Shown here: positions 57,699-64,000 of the stretch, piece by piece
Layout of the letters: every line of letters begins with the position of its first letter
Numbering within the stretch: the first letter of the stretch is position 1
From: an uncultured Coriobacteriaceae bacterium
Lineage (GTDB): Bacteria > Actinomycetota > Coriobacteriia > Coriobacteriales > Atopobiaceae
NCBI GenBank assembly: GCA_902791035.1
Contig: CADAUA010000005.1
Location: 62,001 to 126,000, forward strand
Reading direction: 5' to 3'
Length of the DNA: 64,000 nt
The notes under the pieces: generated by a model
Seen by the model: the letters and a program-made list of their open reading frames with translations, nothing else
Database searches by the model: none
What the model was told of the DNA's origin: nothing
Position numbers and translations under genes: made by a program

Positions 57699-58340
57699 AT
57701 GGCACAGAAGAACATCGCAGTCGTGGCTGCCGACGGCAGGGTCGCCCGCAAGGTCATCACCGAGGCCGTGAACCGTGGCTGGGACGTGTGCGCCTTTGGC
57801 CGCAAGGATGAGAACACCGGCGACGCCCAGACCTACGTGAAGAAGGACATCATGGACCTCACCACCGAGGACCTGGCCGGCTTCGACGCCGTGGTGGACG
57901 CCTTTGGCGCCTGGACGCCCGAGACCTTCCACCTGCACGGCGAGACCCTCCAGCACCTGCTGGACATCCTGGCCGGCACCGACGTGCGCCTGGTCTACGT
58001 TGGTGGCGCAGGCTCCCTCTATGTGAACCCCGAGCACACCCTGCAGGTCTACCAGACCCCCGACTTCCCGGCCGAGTTCGTGCCCCTGGCCACGGCGCAG
58101 GTGGGCACCCTGGCGCAGATCCGTCCCGTCAAGGACGTCAAGTGGACCTACATCAGCCCTGCCGGCGACTTCCAGGCCGACGGCGAGCGCACCGGCGAGT
58201 ACATCCTGGCCGGCGAGGAGCTCACGCTCAACGACCGCGGCGAGTCCATCATCTCCTACGCCGACTACGCGATCGCCCTCGTGGACGAGATCGAGTCTGG
58301 CAACCACATCCAGGAGCGCATCTCCGTCGTGCGCAAGTAG
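57699..58340 (+). CDS. NAD(P)-binding NmrA/SDR-like protein
   Basis: A 213-residue Rossmann protein. The N-terminal IAVVAADGRVARKVITEAVNRGW replaces the usual GATG with AADGRVAR, and LVYVGGAGSLYVN lies at about 94-106. The TYISPAGDF and YADYAIALVDEIE ends fit the NmrA/YwnB-like group. HxlR regulators often control such oxidoreductases in aldehyde or quinone stress. The start ATG at 57699 has GGGAAGCGCATC. Role in redox detoxification is inferred from the neighbour. Confidence 0.88.
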   Translation: MAQKNIAVVAADGRVARKVITEAVNRGWDVCAFGRKDENTGDAQTYVKKDIMDLTTEDLAGFDAVVDAFGAWTPETFHLHGETLQHLLDILAGTDVRLVYVGGAGSLYVNPEHTLQVYQTPDFPAEFVPLATAQVGTLAQIRPVKDVKWTYISPAGDFQADGERTGEYILAGEELTLNDRGESIISYADYAIALVDEIESGNHIQERISVVRK

Positions 58341-58396
58341 CGCGTGCCCACCAGGGGGTCCGACCCTTTGTCAGCTTTGGCGGCGGCGCGTGAGGC

Positions 58397-58487
58397 GAAA
58401 TAACGGACAGAAGTTGGTACCGAGGGTGCCTCGGCATAACGTTTCCGCAGGATTCGCAGTGCCGGGGCGCAACTTCTGTCCGTTATT
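58397..58487 (+). repeat. Interspersed inverted-repeat element, copy E
   Basis: A 91-base element with ends GAAATAACGGACAGAAGTTG and CAACTTCTGTCCGTTATT, fully complementary. The core CGCAGGATTCGCAG is in plus orientation, as in copy C. It starts 57 bases after the NAD(P)-binding protein gene. Confidence 0.88.
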
Positions 58488-58536
58488 GTCACGCGGTTGT
58501 GCGTCTGTGCGGCAGTCATGCGGTCGGACCTGGAAC

Positions 58537-58576
58537 GGGCCTCGCAGTCGGGCTGTGGAGGCCGGCTGCGAGGCCC
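58537..58576. repeat. Inverted repeat before the cyclophilin gene
   Basis: GGGCCTCGCAG (58537-58547) and CTGCGAGGCCC (58566-58576) are exact reverse complements around 18 bases. No T-run; may be an RNA leader hairpin. Confidence 0.55.
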
Positions 58577-58652
58577 TGTCGTGGGTGGGCCGCCTCCCGA
58601 CCGGGTGGTATGGTCTTGGGGAACAAAACCGTGCGACCCTGGGGAGAAGACC

Positions 58653-59348
58653 ATGAGGCAGAGGAAGGTCATGACGGCGCTGCTGGCGCTCGTCCTTGTC
58701 GTTTGCGTCGGCGCGTTCGTGAGCGCGTGCGGAGGGTCATCGGCGGGTGACTCGGGCCAGGCTGCTGCGGATGGCGGTGCGGCCGACGCACGCCAGTCCC
58801 AGCAGCCCGAGGCCACGGACGACGCGCCTGCCTCCGACGACCCCTACGCCACGGGTGTCCACCATGCCACGATAGAGGTCGAGGGCTACGGCACCATCAC
58901 GGTGGCCCTCAACGCGAACGCCGCGCCCATAACCGTGGCCAACTTCTGCAAGCTGGCCAACGAGGGCTTCTACGACGGGCTCACCTTCCACCGCATCATC
59001 AAGGGCTTCATGATCCAGGGCGGCGACCCCAACGGGGACGGCACGGGCGGCTCGGACCAGACCATAAAGGGCGAGTTCGCGGCCAATGGGGTGGACAACC
59101 CCATAGCGCACGTGCGCGGCGTCATCTCCATGGCGCGCAGCTCCGACCCCGACTCCGCAAGCTCGCAGTTCTTCATCATGCAGGAGACCACCGACTCGCT
59201 CAACGGCCAGTACGCGGCCTTTGGCAACGTGACGGACGGCATGGACGTGGTGGACGCCATCTGCGAGAACACCCCGGTGGAGGACGACAACGGCACCGTG
59301 GCACCCGAGAACCAGCCCAGGATCACCAAGGTGACGATTACGGACTAG
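58653..59348 (+). CDS. Cyclophilin-type peptidyl-prolyl isomerase, lipoprotein
   Basis: A 231-residue exported foldase. The signal peptide ends FVSAC with lipid-modified Cys26, and a Gly/Ser/Asp-rich linker runs to about 65. The cyclophilin domain (about 67-231) has FHRIIKGFMIQGGDPNGDGTGG, ISMARSSDPDSASSQFFI and FGNVTDGMDVVD; the key Arg is in HRI and Gln in IQGGD. ATG 58653 has GGGGAGAAG. It acts on proline bonds of exported proteins. Monocistronic. Confidence 0.94.
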   Translation: MRQRKVMTALLALVLVVCVGAFVSACGGSSAGDSGQAAADGGAADARQSQQPEATDDAPASDDPYATGVHHATIEVEGYGTITVALNANAAPITVANFCKLANEGFYDGLTFHRIIKGFMIQGGDPNGDGTGGSDQTIKGEFAANGVDNPIAHVRGVISMARSSDPDSASSQFFIMQETTDSLNGQYAAFGNVTDGMDVVDAICENTPVEDDNGTVAPENQPRITKVTITD

Positions 59349-59359
59349 CGTGCCGTGCG

Positions 59360-59397
59360 CCAGTGGGCACTAGGGAGTACCCCCTAGCGCCCACTGG
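59360..59397. repeat. 38-base GTAC-centred palindrome
   Basis: CCAGTGGGCACTAGGG and CCCTAGCGCCCACTGG flank AGTACC, with only two mismatched positions over the full length. It is the most complete copy of the family also seen at 479-594 and 35194-35216. It lies 12 bases after the cyclophilin stop and may act as its 3' hairpin. Confidence 0.8.
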
Positions 59398-59484
59398 CAA
59401 ACGAAAAACTATCTAAGCTATCGACTACACGCTCATACATCAACTACCAATCCGCAGACGGTAGAAAAATACACATAATCGTGC

Positions 59485-59490
59485 TATACT
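59485..59490 (+). promoter_or_regulatory. Likely -10 box of the carD promoter
   Basis: TATACT lies in a locally A/T-rich stretch (59398-59500), 27 bases before the carD start. The -35 region (TAGAAA at 59462-59467) is weak. Confidence 0.45.
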
Positions 59491-59516
59491 CCTTTACATT
59501 GCGAAAGGAGCTGCAC

Positions 59517-60017
59517 ATGTATGAGGTCGGGGAGTACGTCGTCCATCCGGGTCAGGGAGTGTGCCGAGTGGAGGCGGTGACCACCGAGCCCATGGCCACC
59601 TACCAGCTCTTGCCCATCGGCCAGCGCCATCCCATGCGCATCAGCTTCCCGATGGCGTCGGAGTCGCGTCTGCGGCCGGTCCTCTCCCAGGAGGAGGCTC
59701 GTCGGATCATCGAGCAGTACCCGCTCATGGCCGTGGAGGACTTCTCGGCGCCCAGCGCCACCCTGGAGGAGGAGCACTACAAGGAGCAGATCCGTCGCGG
59801 CACCTGCCAGGACACGGTCCGCATCGTCAAGACCTTCCGCAAGCGCATTGCCGACGTCCGCTCGCGCAACAAGAAGCCGCCCGTGGCCTTCGAGCGCATC
59901 CTCAAGCAGGCCAGCGACCGGTCCCTGGCCGAGCTCGCCGTGGCCCTGGACACCACGCCGGACGATGTCCGCATGCTCTTCGAGCAGGTGACGGGCGAGG
60001 ATCCCAGCCAGAACTAG
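59517..60017 (+). CDS. carD: CarD-family RNA-polymerase-binding regulator
   Basis: A 166-residue global regulator. The N-terminal Tudor-like RNA-polymerase-interacting domain (about 1-60) opens MYEVGEYVVHPGQGVCRVE, as in CarD/CdnL. The helical C-terminal domain (about 65-160) has RNKKPPVAFERILKQASDRSLAELAVAL (written in part). CarD stabilises open promoter complexes in actinobacteria. The start ATG at 59517 has GAAAGGAGC. It is followed by a terminator. Confidence 0.93.
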   Translation: MYEVGEYVVHPGQGVCRVEAVTTEPMATYQLLPIGQRHPMRISFPMASESRLRPVLSQEEARRIIEQYPLMAVEDFSAPSATLEEEHYKEQIRRGTCQDTVRIVKTFRKRIADVRSRNKKPPVAFERILKQASDRSLAELAVALDTTPDDVRMLFEQVTGEDPSQN

Positions 60018-60048
60018 CAGCCGCCACGGCGGGTCCGGCGGCAGGAGT

Positions 60049-60090
60049 GACGGGCGGGTGCCGGCGGGACGGTCGGCGCCCGTCCTTGTT
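60049..60090 (+). terminator. Terminator of carD
   Basis: GACGGGCG (60049-60056) pairs with CGCCCGTC (60077-60084), followed by CTTGTTTGT. Confidence 0.6.
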
Positions 60091-60293
60091 TGTGGCCGTT
60101 TGCTGCCGTGGCGCCATCAGTTGCCTGCATGCCACTCGCGTATCACGGAACGCCTGGGCCGCGCGTTCGGTTGCCGGTGTGTTGCGCCCACGGGGGGAAG
60201 TTATGAGGAGGGCCAGCCTTGGGCACAATGGGCAGATATAGCACGCAGCAAGCAGCCTCTAGATGGACAGCAGATCGCGGCAGAAAGGCACCC

Positions 60294-60590
60294 ATGGCCA
60301 CAGAAGACACCACCACGAACAACCGCGTCATCATCACCGTGCTGGGCTCCGACCGCCCAGGCATCGTTGCGGCCGTCACCGGCGCCCTGGCTGACGGCCA
60401 GGCCAACATCCTGGACATCTCGCAGACCATCCTCCAGGGCACCTTCACGATGACCATGCTCGTGGAGCTCCTGGGCGGCAGCGAGTCCTTCTCTGCCATC
60501 AAAGACAAGCTCGATGCCCTCCAGGAACAGCTCGGCGTGCAGATAACCATGCAGCGCGAGGACGTCTTCCGCTTCATGTACCGCCTCTAG
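60294..60590 (+). CDS. ACT-domain protein (UPF0237/GcvR-like)
   Basis: A 98-residue single ACT domain: VIITVLGSDRPGIVAAVTGALADGQANILDISQT, then GTFTMTMLVEL and LGVQITMQREDVFRFMYRL at the end. Such proteins bind small ligands, often amino acids, as regulators. The start ATG at 60294 has CAGAAAGG. It precedes citrate synthase by 87 bases. Ligand unknown. Confidence 0.93.
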   Translation: MATEDTTTNNRVIITVLGSDRPGIVAAVTGALADGQANILDISQTILQGTFTMTMLVELLGGSESFSAIKDKLDALQEQLGVQITMQREDVFRFMYRL

Positions 60591-60677
60591 CGCCGGCGGG
60601 CCGGGGTCTCTCCCTAGGGCGACCCCTACGGTCGCGCGGCACTTGTTCGCCCCTGTGGCGAGAAGGGAGAAGGACCG

Positions 60678-62144
60678 ATGCCTGACCTCTCCGACAAGCA
60701 AACCACGAAGGTTTCCCTTCCCCGTACCCTGGGTTCGCTGGACACCTCCGCCCTCGAGCGCGTGGTCGATGCCTACCCCATGCCCTCCGTGGCCCTGGGG
60801 CTCCCGCCTGTTTCGGATGAGCTCTACCATGGTTACGAGTCGGTGGACGCCGTGGACCCGGCCCTCTACGACAAGTACGACGTCAAGCGGGGCCTGCGCA
60901 ACGCGGATGGGTCGGGCGTGCTGGTGGGCCTCACCACCATCTCGAGCGTGCATGGCTACAACAAGGTCGACGGCAAGGTGGTGCCCGACGAGGGCGACCT
61001 GATCTATCGCGGCTACCACATCGCCGACCTTGTCCACGCGCCGCAGATGGAGGACCGCTTTGGCTACGAGGAGGTGGCCTACCTCCTCATGACGGGGCAG
61101 CTGCCCACCCGCGAGCAGCTCAACGACTTCCGCGCCCGCATCGACTCGCGCCGGCAGCTCCCCGAGGGCTACCTGCACATCTTCCCGCGCAGGACCTACT
61201 CGGCCTCCATCATGAACGTCCTGCAGCGCACGACCCTGCTGCTCTACGCCTTCGACCCCACGCCCGATGACACCTCGCCCGTGCACGAGATCGACGTGGC
61301 GCTCTCGCTCCTGGGCCGCTGGCCCCGCATCGCGGCGGTGGCCCAGGCGGCCAACACCGCCGTGGAAAACGAGACGCGCCTGCGCGTCCCGCCCGTGCGT
61401 GAGGGTTACTCGGTGGCCGAGACCGTGCTCGACGCCATCCGCGGCGACGAGGGCTTCTCGCACGACGAGGCCATGATGCTGGACCTCATGCTCATGCTCC
61501 ACGCCGAGCATGGCGGCGGCAACAACTCGACCTTCTCGTGCCGCGTGCTCTCCTCGTCGGGTACCGACGCCTACTCGGCCTACGCCGCGGCCATCGGGTC
61601 GCTCAAGGGTCCCAAGCATGGCGGTGCCAACGCCAAGGTGGGCGCCATGATCGAGGACATCGCCACCCACGTGCAGGACTGGGACAACGACGACGAGCTC
61701 GCGGGCTACCTCACGCAGATCGTGACGGGCCAAGCTTTCGACCACTCCGGCCTCATCTATGGCTTGGGCCATGCCGTGTACACCCTCTCTGACCCCCGCG
61801 CGCAGCTCGTGAAGAAGTACGCGCGCAAGATCGCGGCCCAGAAGGGCGCCGAGGAGCGCATGAAGCTGATCGAGAGCATCGAGCGGCTGGGTCCCCAGGT
61901 CATGCGCGACGCCCGCGGCATCACCAAGCCCATCTGCGCAAACATAGACCTCTACACCGGCTTCGTGTACTCCATGCTGGGGCTGCCGCAGACCCTCTAC
62001 ACGCCCATCTTTGCCATGGCGCGCCTGGCTGGCTGGACCGCCCACCGCATGGAGGAGCTCTATGGCGCCGGGCGCATCATCCGGCCGGCCTATAATCGCG
62101 TCATGGACATGCGGGACTACGTACCCATATCGCAGAGGAGCTAG
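60678..62144 (+). CDS. gltA: Citrate synthase
   Basis: A 488-residue enzyme joining acetyl-CoA and oxaloacetate. The active residues are in LMLHAEHGGGNNSTF (His278), LKGPKHGGAN (His314), YGLGHAVYTL (His365) and NIDLYTGFVYSMLG (Asp424). About 120 residues precede the usual core (GYHIADLV), longer than the short bacterial form. The start ATG at 60678 has GAGAAGGGAGAAGG. In a fermenter it probably feeds glutamate synthesis. A HAD gene follows 3 bases after the stop. Confidence 0.95.
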   Translation: MPDLSDKQTTKVSLPRTLGSLDTSALERVVDAYPMPSVALGLPPVSDELYHGYESVDAVDPALYDKYDVKRGLRNADGSGVLVGLTTISSVHGYNKVDGKVVPDEGDLIYRGYHIADLVHAPQMEDRFGYEEVAYLLMTGQLPTREQLNDFRARIDSRRQLPEGYLHIFPRRTYSASIMNVLQRTTLLLYAFDPTPDDTSPVHEIDVALSLLGRWPRIAAVAQAANTAVENETRLRVPPVREGYSVAETVLDAIRGDEGFSHDEAMMLDLMLMLHAEHGGGNNSTFSCRVLSSSGTDAYSAYAAAIGSLKGPKHGGANAKVGAMIEDIATHVQDWDNDDELAGYLTQIVTGQAFDHSGLIYGLGHAVYTLSDPRAQLVKKYARKIAAQKGAEERMKLIESIERLGPQVMRDARGITKPICANIDLYTGFVYSMLGLPQTLYTPIFAMARLAGWTAHRMEELYGAGRIIRPAYNRVMDMRDYVPISQRS

Positions 62145-62147
62145 CTG

Positions 62148-63044
62148 GTGGGGAACGCGGAGGGGGACGCGGCTCAGGAGGTGCGCGGCAACGTGTGCGG
62201 TGGCGAGGTGCGCGGCGGCGACGTGCGGGTCGTCCTTGCCGACATGGACGACACCTTCCTCGCGAGCGACAAGGGCATCCCGCCGGAGAACCTCCAGGCG
62301 CTCGACCTCTTGGCCGAGCGGGGGATTCCCTTCGTGCCCTGTACGGGTCGGCCCTTCCTGGCCCTGCCCCAGGAGGTGCTGGCACACCCAGCCACCCGCT
62401 ATGCCGTGGCGATCAACGGCACGAGCGTCTATGCCATGCCCTCGCGGCAACTGGTCCTGGACCGCAGCGTGGGGACGGCGCGGGCCCGTGCGATCTACGG
62501 GCGGGTGCGGGATCTGCCGGCCACCTACGACATCTATGCGGATGGCAGGATCTACTGCACCCGGCAGTCCTGGGAGCTCCTGGGCTCGCTGGACATAGAT
62601 CCTGTGCAGCGTGACTTCATGCAGGGCATCCGCACGCCCATGGACCTGCCGGTGGAGCAGATCCTGGACGCGGTGGGTCCCGTGGGCCGGGTGGGCATGT
62701 ACTGGCACCCGGGCGACGAGGCCACGGCGGAGGCGGCGAGGGCGGCGGCCCTGGAGGACCCGACGCTCAGGGTCACGACCTCCCTGCCCTTTGGGATGGA
62801 GGTGCTCGATGTCCGCGTGTCCAAGGGAACGGCGCTGGTCTGGCTCTGCGAGCATCTGGGCATTCCGCAGGAGGCTTCCATGGCCTTTGGTGACTCCATG
62901 AACGACCTGGAGATGATCCAGGCGGCAGGCGTGGGCGTGGCCATGGCCAATGGCGAGCCCGCCGTGCGCCAGGCCGCCGACCTGGTGGCCCCCACGAACG
63001 ACGAGGCGGGCTTCTTCGCCGTCGTCCGCCGGCTCCTGGCCTAG
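62148..63044 (+). CDS. Cof-type HAD-superfamily phosphatase
   Basis: A 298-residue hydrolase. Motif I is LADMDDTFL (nucleophile Asp32, acid Asp34). Motif II is in CTGRPF. Motif III Lys is in VSKGTAL and motif IV MAFGDSMNDLEM. The C2-type cap lies between. The basic first 25 residues are Gly/Glu-rich and not part of the fold. GTG 62148 follows the citrate synthase stop by 3 bases with AGAGGAGC upstream. Substrate likely a sugar phosphate; not specified. Confidence 0.93.
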   Translation: MGNAEGDAAQEVRGNVCGGEVRGGDVRVVLADMDDTFLASDKGIPPENLQALDLLAERGIPFVPCTGRPFLALPQEVLAHPATRYAVAINGTSVYAMPSRQLVLDRSVGTARARAIYGRVRDLPATYDIYADGRIYCTRQSWELLGSLDIDPVQRDFMQGIRTPMDLPVEQILDAVGPVGRVGMYWHPGDEATAEAARAAALEDPTLRVTTSLPFGMEVLDVRVSKGTALVWLCEHLGIPQEASMAFGDSMNDLEMIQAAGVGVAMANGEPAVRQAADLVAPTNDEAGFFAVVRRLLA

Positions 63045-63353
63045 CGGCACGCGTGACGGACGTGTAGGGGGTTGTTCCCCGCATGGCATGGGGCGTCGGC
63101 AGGGGTTCCGCGCCGTATGCATCGTCCTGCTTGTGATTGCGCGCCCGATGCACCAGATATGCCGCCAATAAGGGCCCGTCTTGGTGCATCTGGCGCGACA
63201 TTGCGGTGAGCCCGATGCAACGAGCGCGGAATTGTCTGCTGGTGACTCGTGGGGCGTGTCACGGCCGAGGGGATGGCCCCTTGGCCCGGCAGTGAGCCAA
63301 GGGGCCATCCCCTCGGATTTGGCACCATAGACGTTGTGGGGTGCGCTTCGGGC
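63045..63353. other. Gene-free convergent region
   Basis: A 309-base gap between convergent genes. GATGCACCA (63147-63155) and TGGTGCATC (63182-63190) form an inverted repeat, and a third GATGCA occurs at 63214. A very strong hairpin lies at 63265-63316. No coding frame seen. Confidence 0.6.
63265..63316. terminator. Bidirectional terminator hairpin
   Basis: The 21-base arms (63265-63285 starting CCGAGGGGATGG, and 63296-63316 ending CCATCCCCTCGG) are exact reverse complements around 10 bases. It sits between the HAD gene and the convergent KUP gene. ATTTGG follows on the plus strand. Confidence 0.7.
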
Positions 63354-64000
63354 CTAGTCCTCGCTGTCCTCCGAGTCGTCCTCGTCATCCTCGGAGTCGA
63401 TCACGAGCGGGCGGAAGCTCGCGGTGTCGCCGCCCACGACCTCGTGCTCGGTCTCCTCCACGACCTCGGCGTGCTCGTCGGTCATGCGCTCGGAGAAGAT
63501 GTCGCCCTCGTCCTCCGTGCCGGCCTTCTGCGTAGCGTCCTCCGCGGGCTTCTGGGGCACGGGCAGGCTGCCGGTGCCGTTGGGACCCACGATGCGGGTG
63601 AGCTTGTGCTGGCGCTTGGTCTTGCCGAAGAGCGGCACGTACTCGAAGATCAGGTTGGAGTTCTCCAGGCCGTACCACCTGGCGGGCGAGCCGCACAGCT
63701 GGCGGATGGCGTACTTGGTGTTGATGATGCGGGCGTTGGCGCCGGAGATGTCGGACTCGGGCGAGAGCACCTTGCGGATCATGCAGAAGCGGAAGTCACC
63801 CACGGTGCCGTGGTCGCGGTAGATCGAGTACTTGTGGTCCTGGGGGGCCAGCTGGTTGTGCTGCACGAGGTCGGCCACGATCTGGTAGAGGTAGGTGTTT
63901 ATCCGCTGGTTGACCTTGAAGCCCAGGCGCAGCTGGACCTTGAAGCAGAAGTCGGTGCCAAAGTCGTTGACGATGTACTCGTGGGTGTAGGGGTCGTTGG
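63354..64000 (-). CDS. kup: KUP-type potassium uptake protein, C-terminal part (5' end outside window)
   Basis: The frame is open from the stop at 63354 to the window edge, giving about 215 residues of a cytoplasmic C-terminal domain. Recognisable parts are NDPYTHEYIVND, FKVQLRLGFKVNQRINTYLYQI, SIYRDHGTVGDFRF and KYAIRQLCGSPARWYGLENS, as in KUP/HAK/KT transporters. The last about 60 residues are very acidic (Glu/Asp runs), longer than in E. coli Kup. The membrane part and start are beyond the window. Confidence 0.8.
   Translation of the reverse strand, partial: NDPYTHEYIVNDFGTDFCFKVQLRLGFKVNQRINTYLYQIVADLVQHNQLAPQDHKYSIYRDHGTVGDFRFCMIRKVLSPESDISGANARIINTKYAIRQLCGSPARWYGLENSNLIFEYVPLFGKTKRQHKLTRIVGPNGTGSLPVPQKPAEDATQKAGTEDEGDIFSERMTDEHAEVVEETEHEVVGGDTASFRPLVIDSEDDEDDSEDSED

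Larger units (their letters stand above)
58341..58652. other. Gene-free stretch with element E and a hairpin
   Basis: A 312-base gap. It contains inverted-repeat element copy E and an exact 11-base-arm inverted repeat at 58537-58576. The rest shows nothing. A weak TATGGT at 58609-58614 could be a -10 for the cyclophilin gene. Confidence 0.6.

Noticed and set aside
1-64000. CRISPR array
   Set aside because: No series of identical 25-40 base repeats with regular unique spacers was seen; the repeats present are palindromes or short tandem units.

Overview
The window is high-GC DNA with dense, closely packed genes. Most gene order and content point to a fermentative actinobacterium of the Coriobacteriia, probably the Olsenella/Atopobium/Collinsella side. 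Pointers are a lineage-typical nuclease-like gene (2468-3727), mannose-class PTS genes, a CarD regulator, a monoderm Tad pilus locus without secretin, and pyruvate kinase beside a D-lactate-dehydrogenase-type enzyme. Genus assignment is inference from gene content; no rRNA is present.

Layout. 1-2006: tail of an unrecognised gene and a GH13 alpha-glucosidase/amylase-type enzyme. 2007-3850: a nuclease-like gene bracketed by three copies of an interspersed inverted-repeat element. 3991-6608: pyruvate kinase and D-2-hydroxyacid (D-lactate) dehydrogenase, both on the minus strand. 6793-14568: an amino-sugar locus. It has a PfkB-type sugar-phosphate kinase facing away from a PTS EIIA-IIB-IIC-IID, GntR, AgaS, NagA operon, and looks like uptake and breakdown of galactosamine/N-acetylgalactosamine. 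The tagatose-bisphosphate aldolase is not in the window. 15412-31870: a large catabolic locus controlled, I infer, by a PrpR-like regulator. It holds a DASS-type transporter, three paralogous two-domain alpha/beta-hydrolases, a DUF1537 acid-sugar kinase, an iron-type alcohol dehydrogenase, a DHDPS-family aldolase, a PdxA2-type dehydrogenase, an MFS transporter, a BNR/sialidase-like protein and a YhcH/EbgC-type protein. The kinase plus PdxA2 pair is the known route from four-carbon acid sugars to DHAP; the hydrolases suggest the natural substrate is an ester or conjugate.

32038-36617: a calcium-type P-type ATPase, a small Xre regulator and the ribosome-biogenesis GTPase RsgA. 36999-46880: a Tad (Flp) pilus locus (CpaB, CpaE, CpaF, TadB, TadC, Flp pilin, several pilin-like/TadE/TadG proteins) ending with DUF192 and zinc-ribbon/FHA proteins. 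46960-49190: a DUF2207 membrane protein coupled to a small protein. 49408-49483: tRNA-Phe with its promoter and terminator, and a partial copy of its 3' half just upstream. 49554-54875: a DinB polymerase with a small partner, an acylphosphatase, a DegV protein and a tannase-like lipoprotein. 55025-56866: a secreted beta-helix protein. 57197-58340: a HxlR regulator and an NAD(P)-binding protein. 58653-63044: a cyclophilin lipoprotein, CarD, an ACT protein, citrate synthase and a HAD phosphatase. The right edge cuts a KUP potassium transporter.

The most notable non-coding signal is a set of at least four families of intergenic palindromes. In two families the paired arms change together between copies, so the hairpin itself seems to be maintained.
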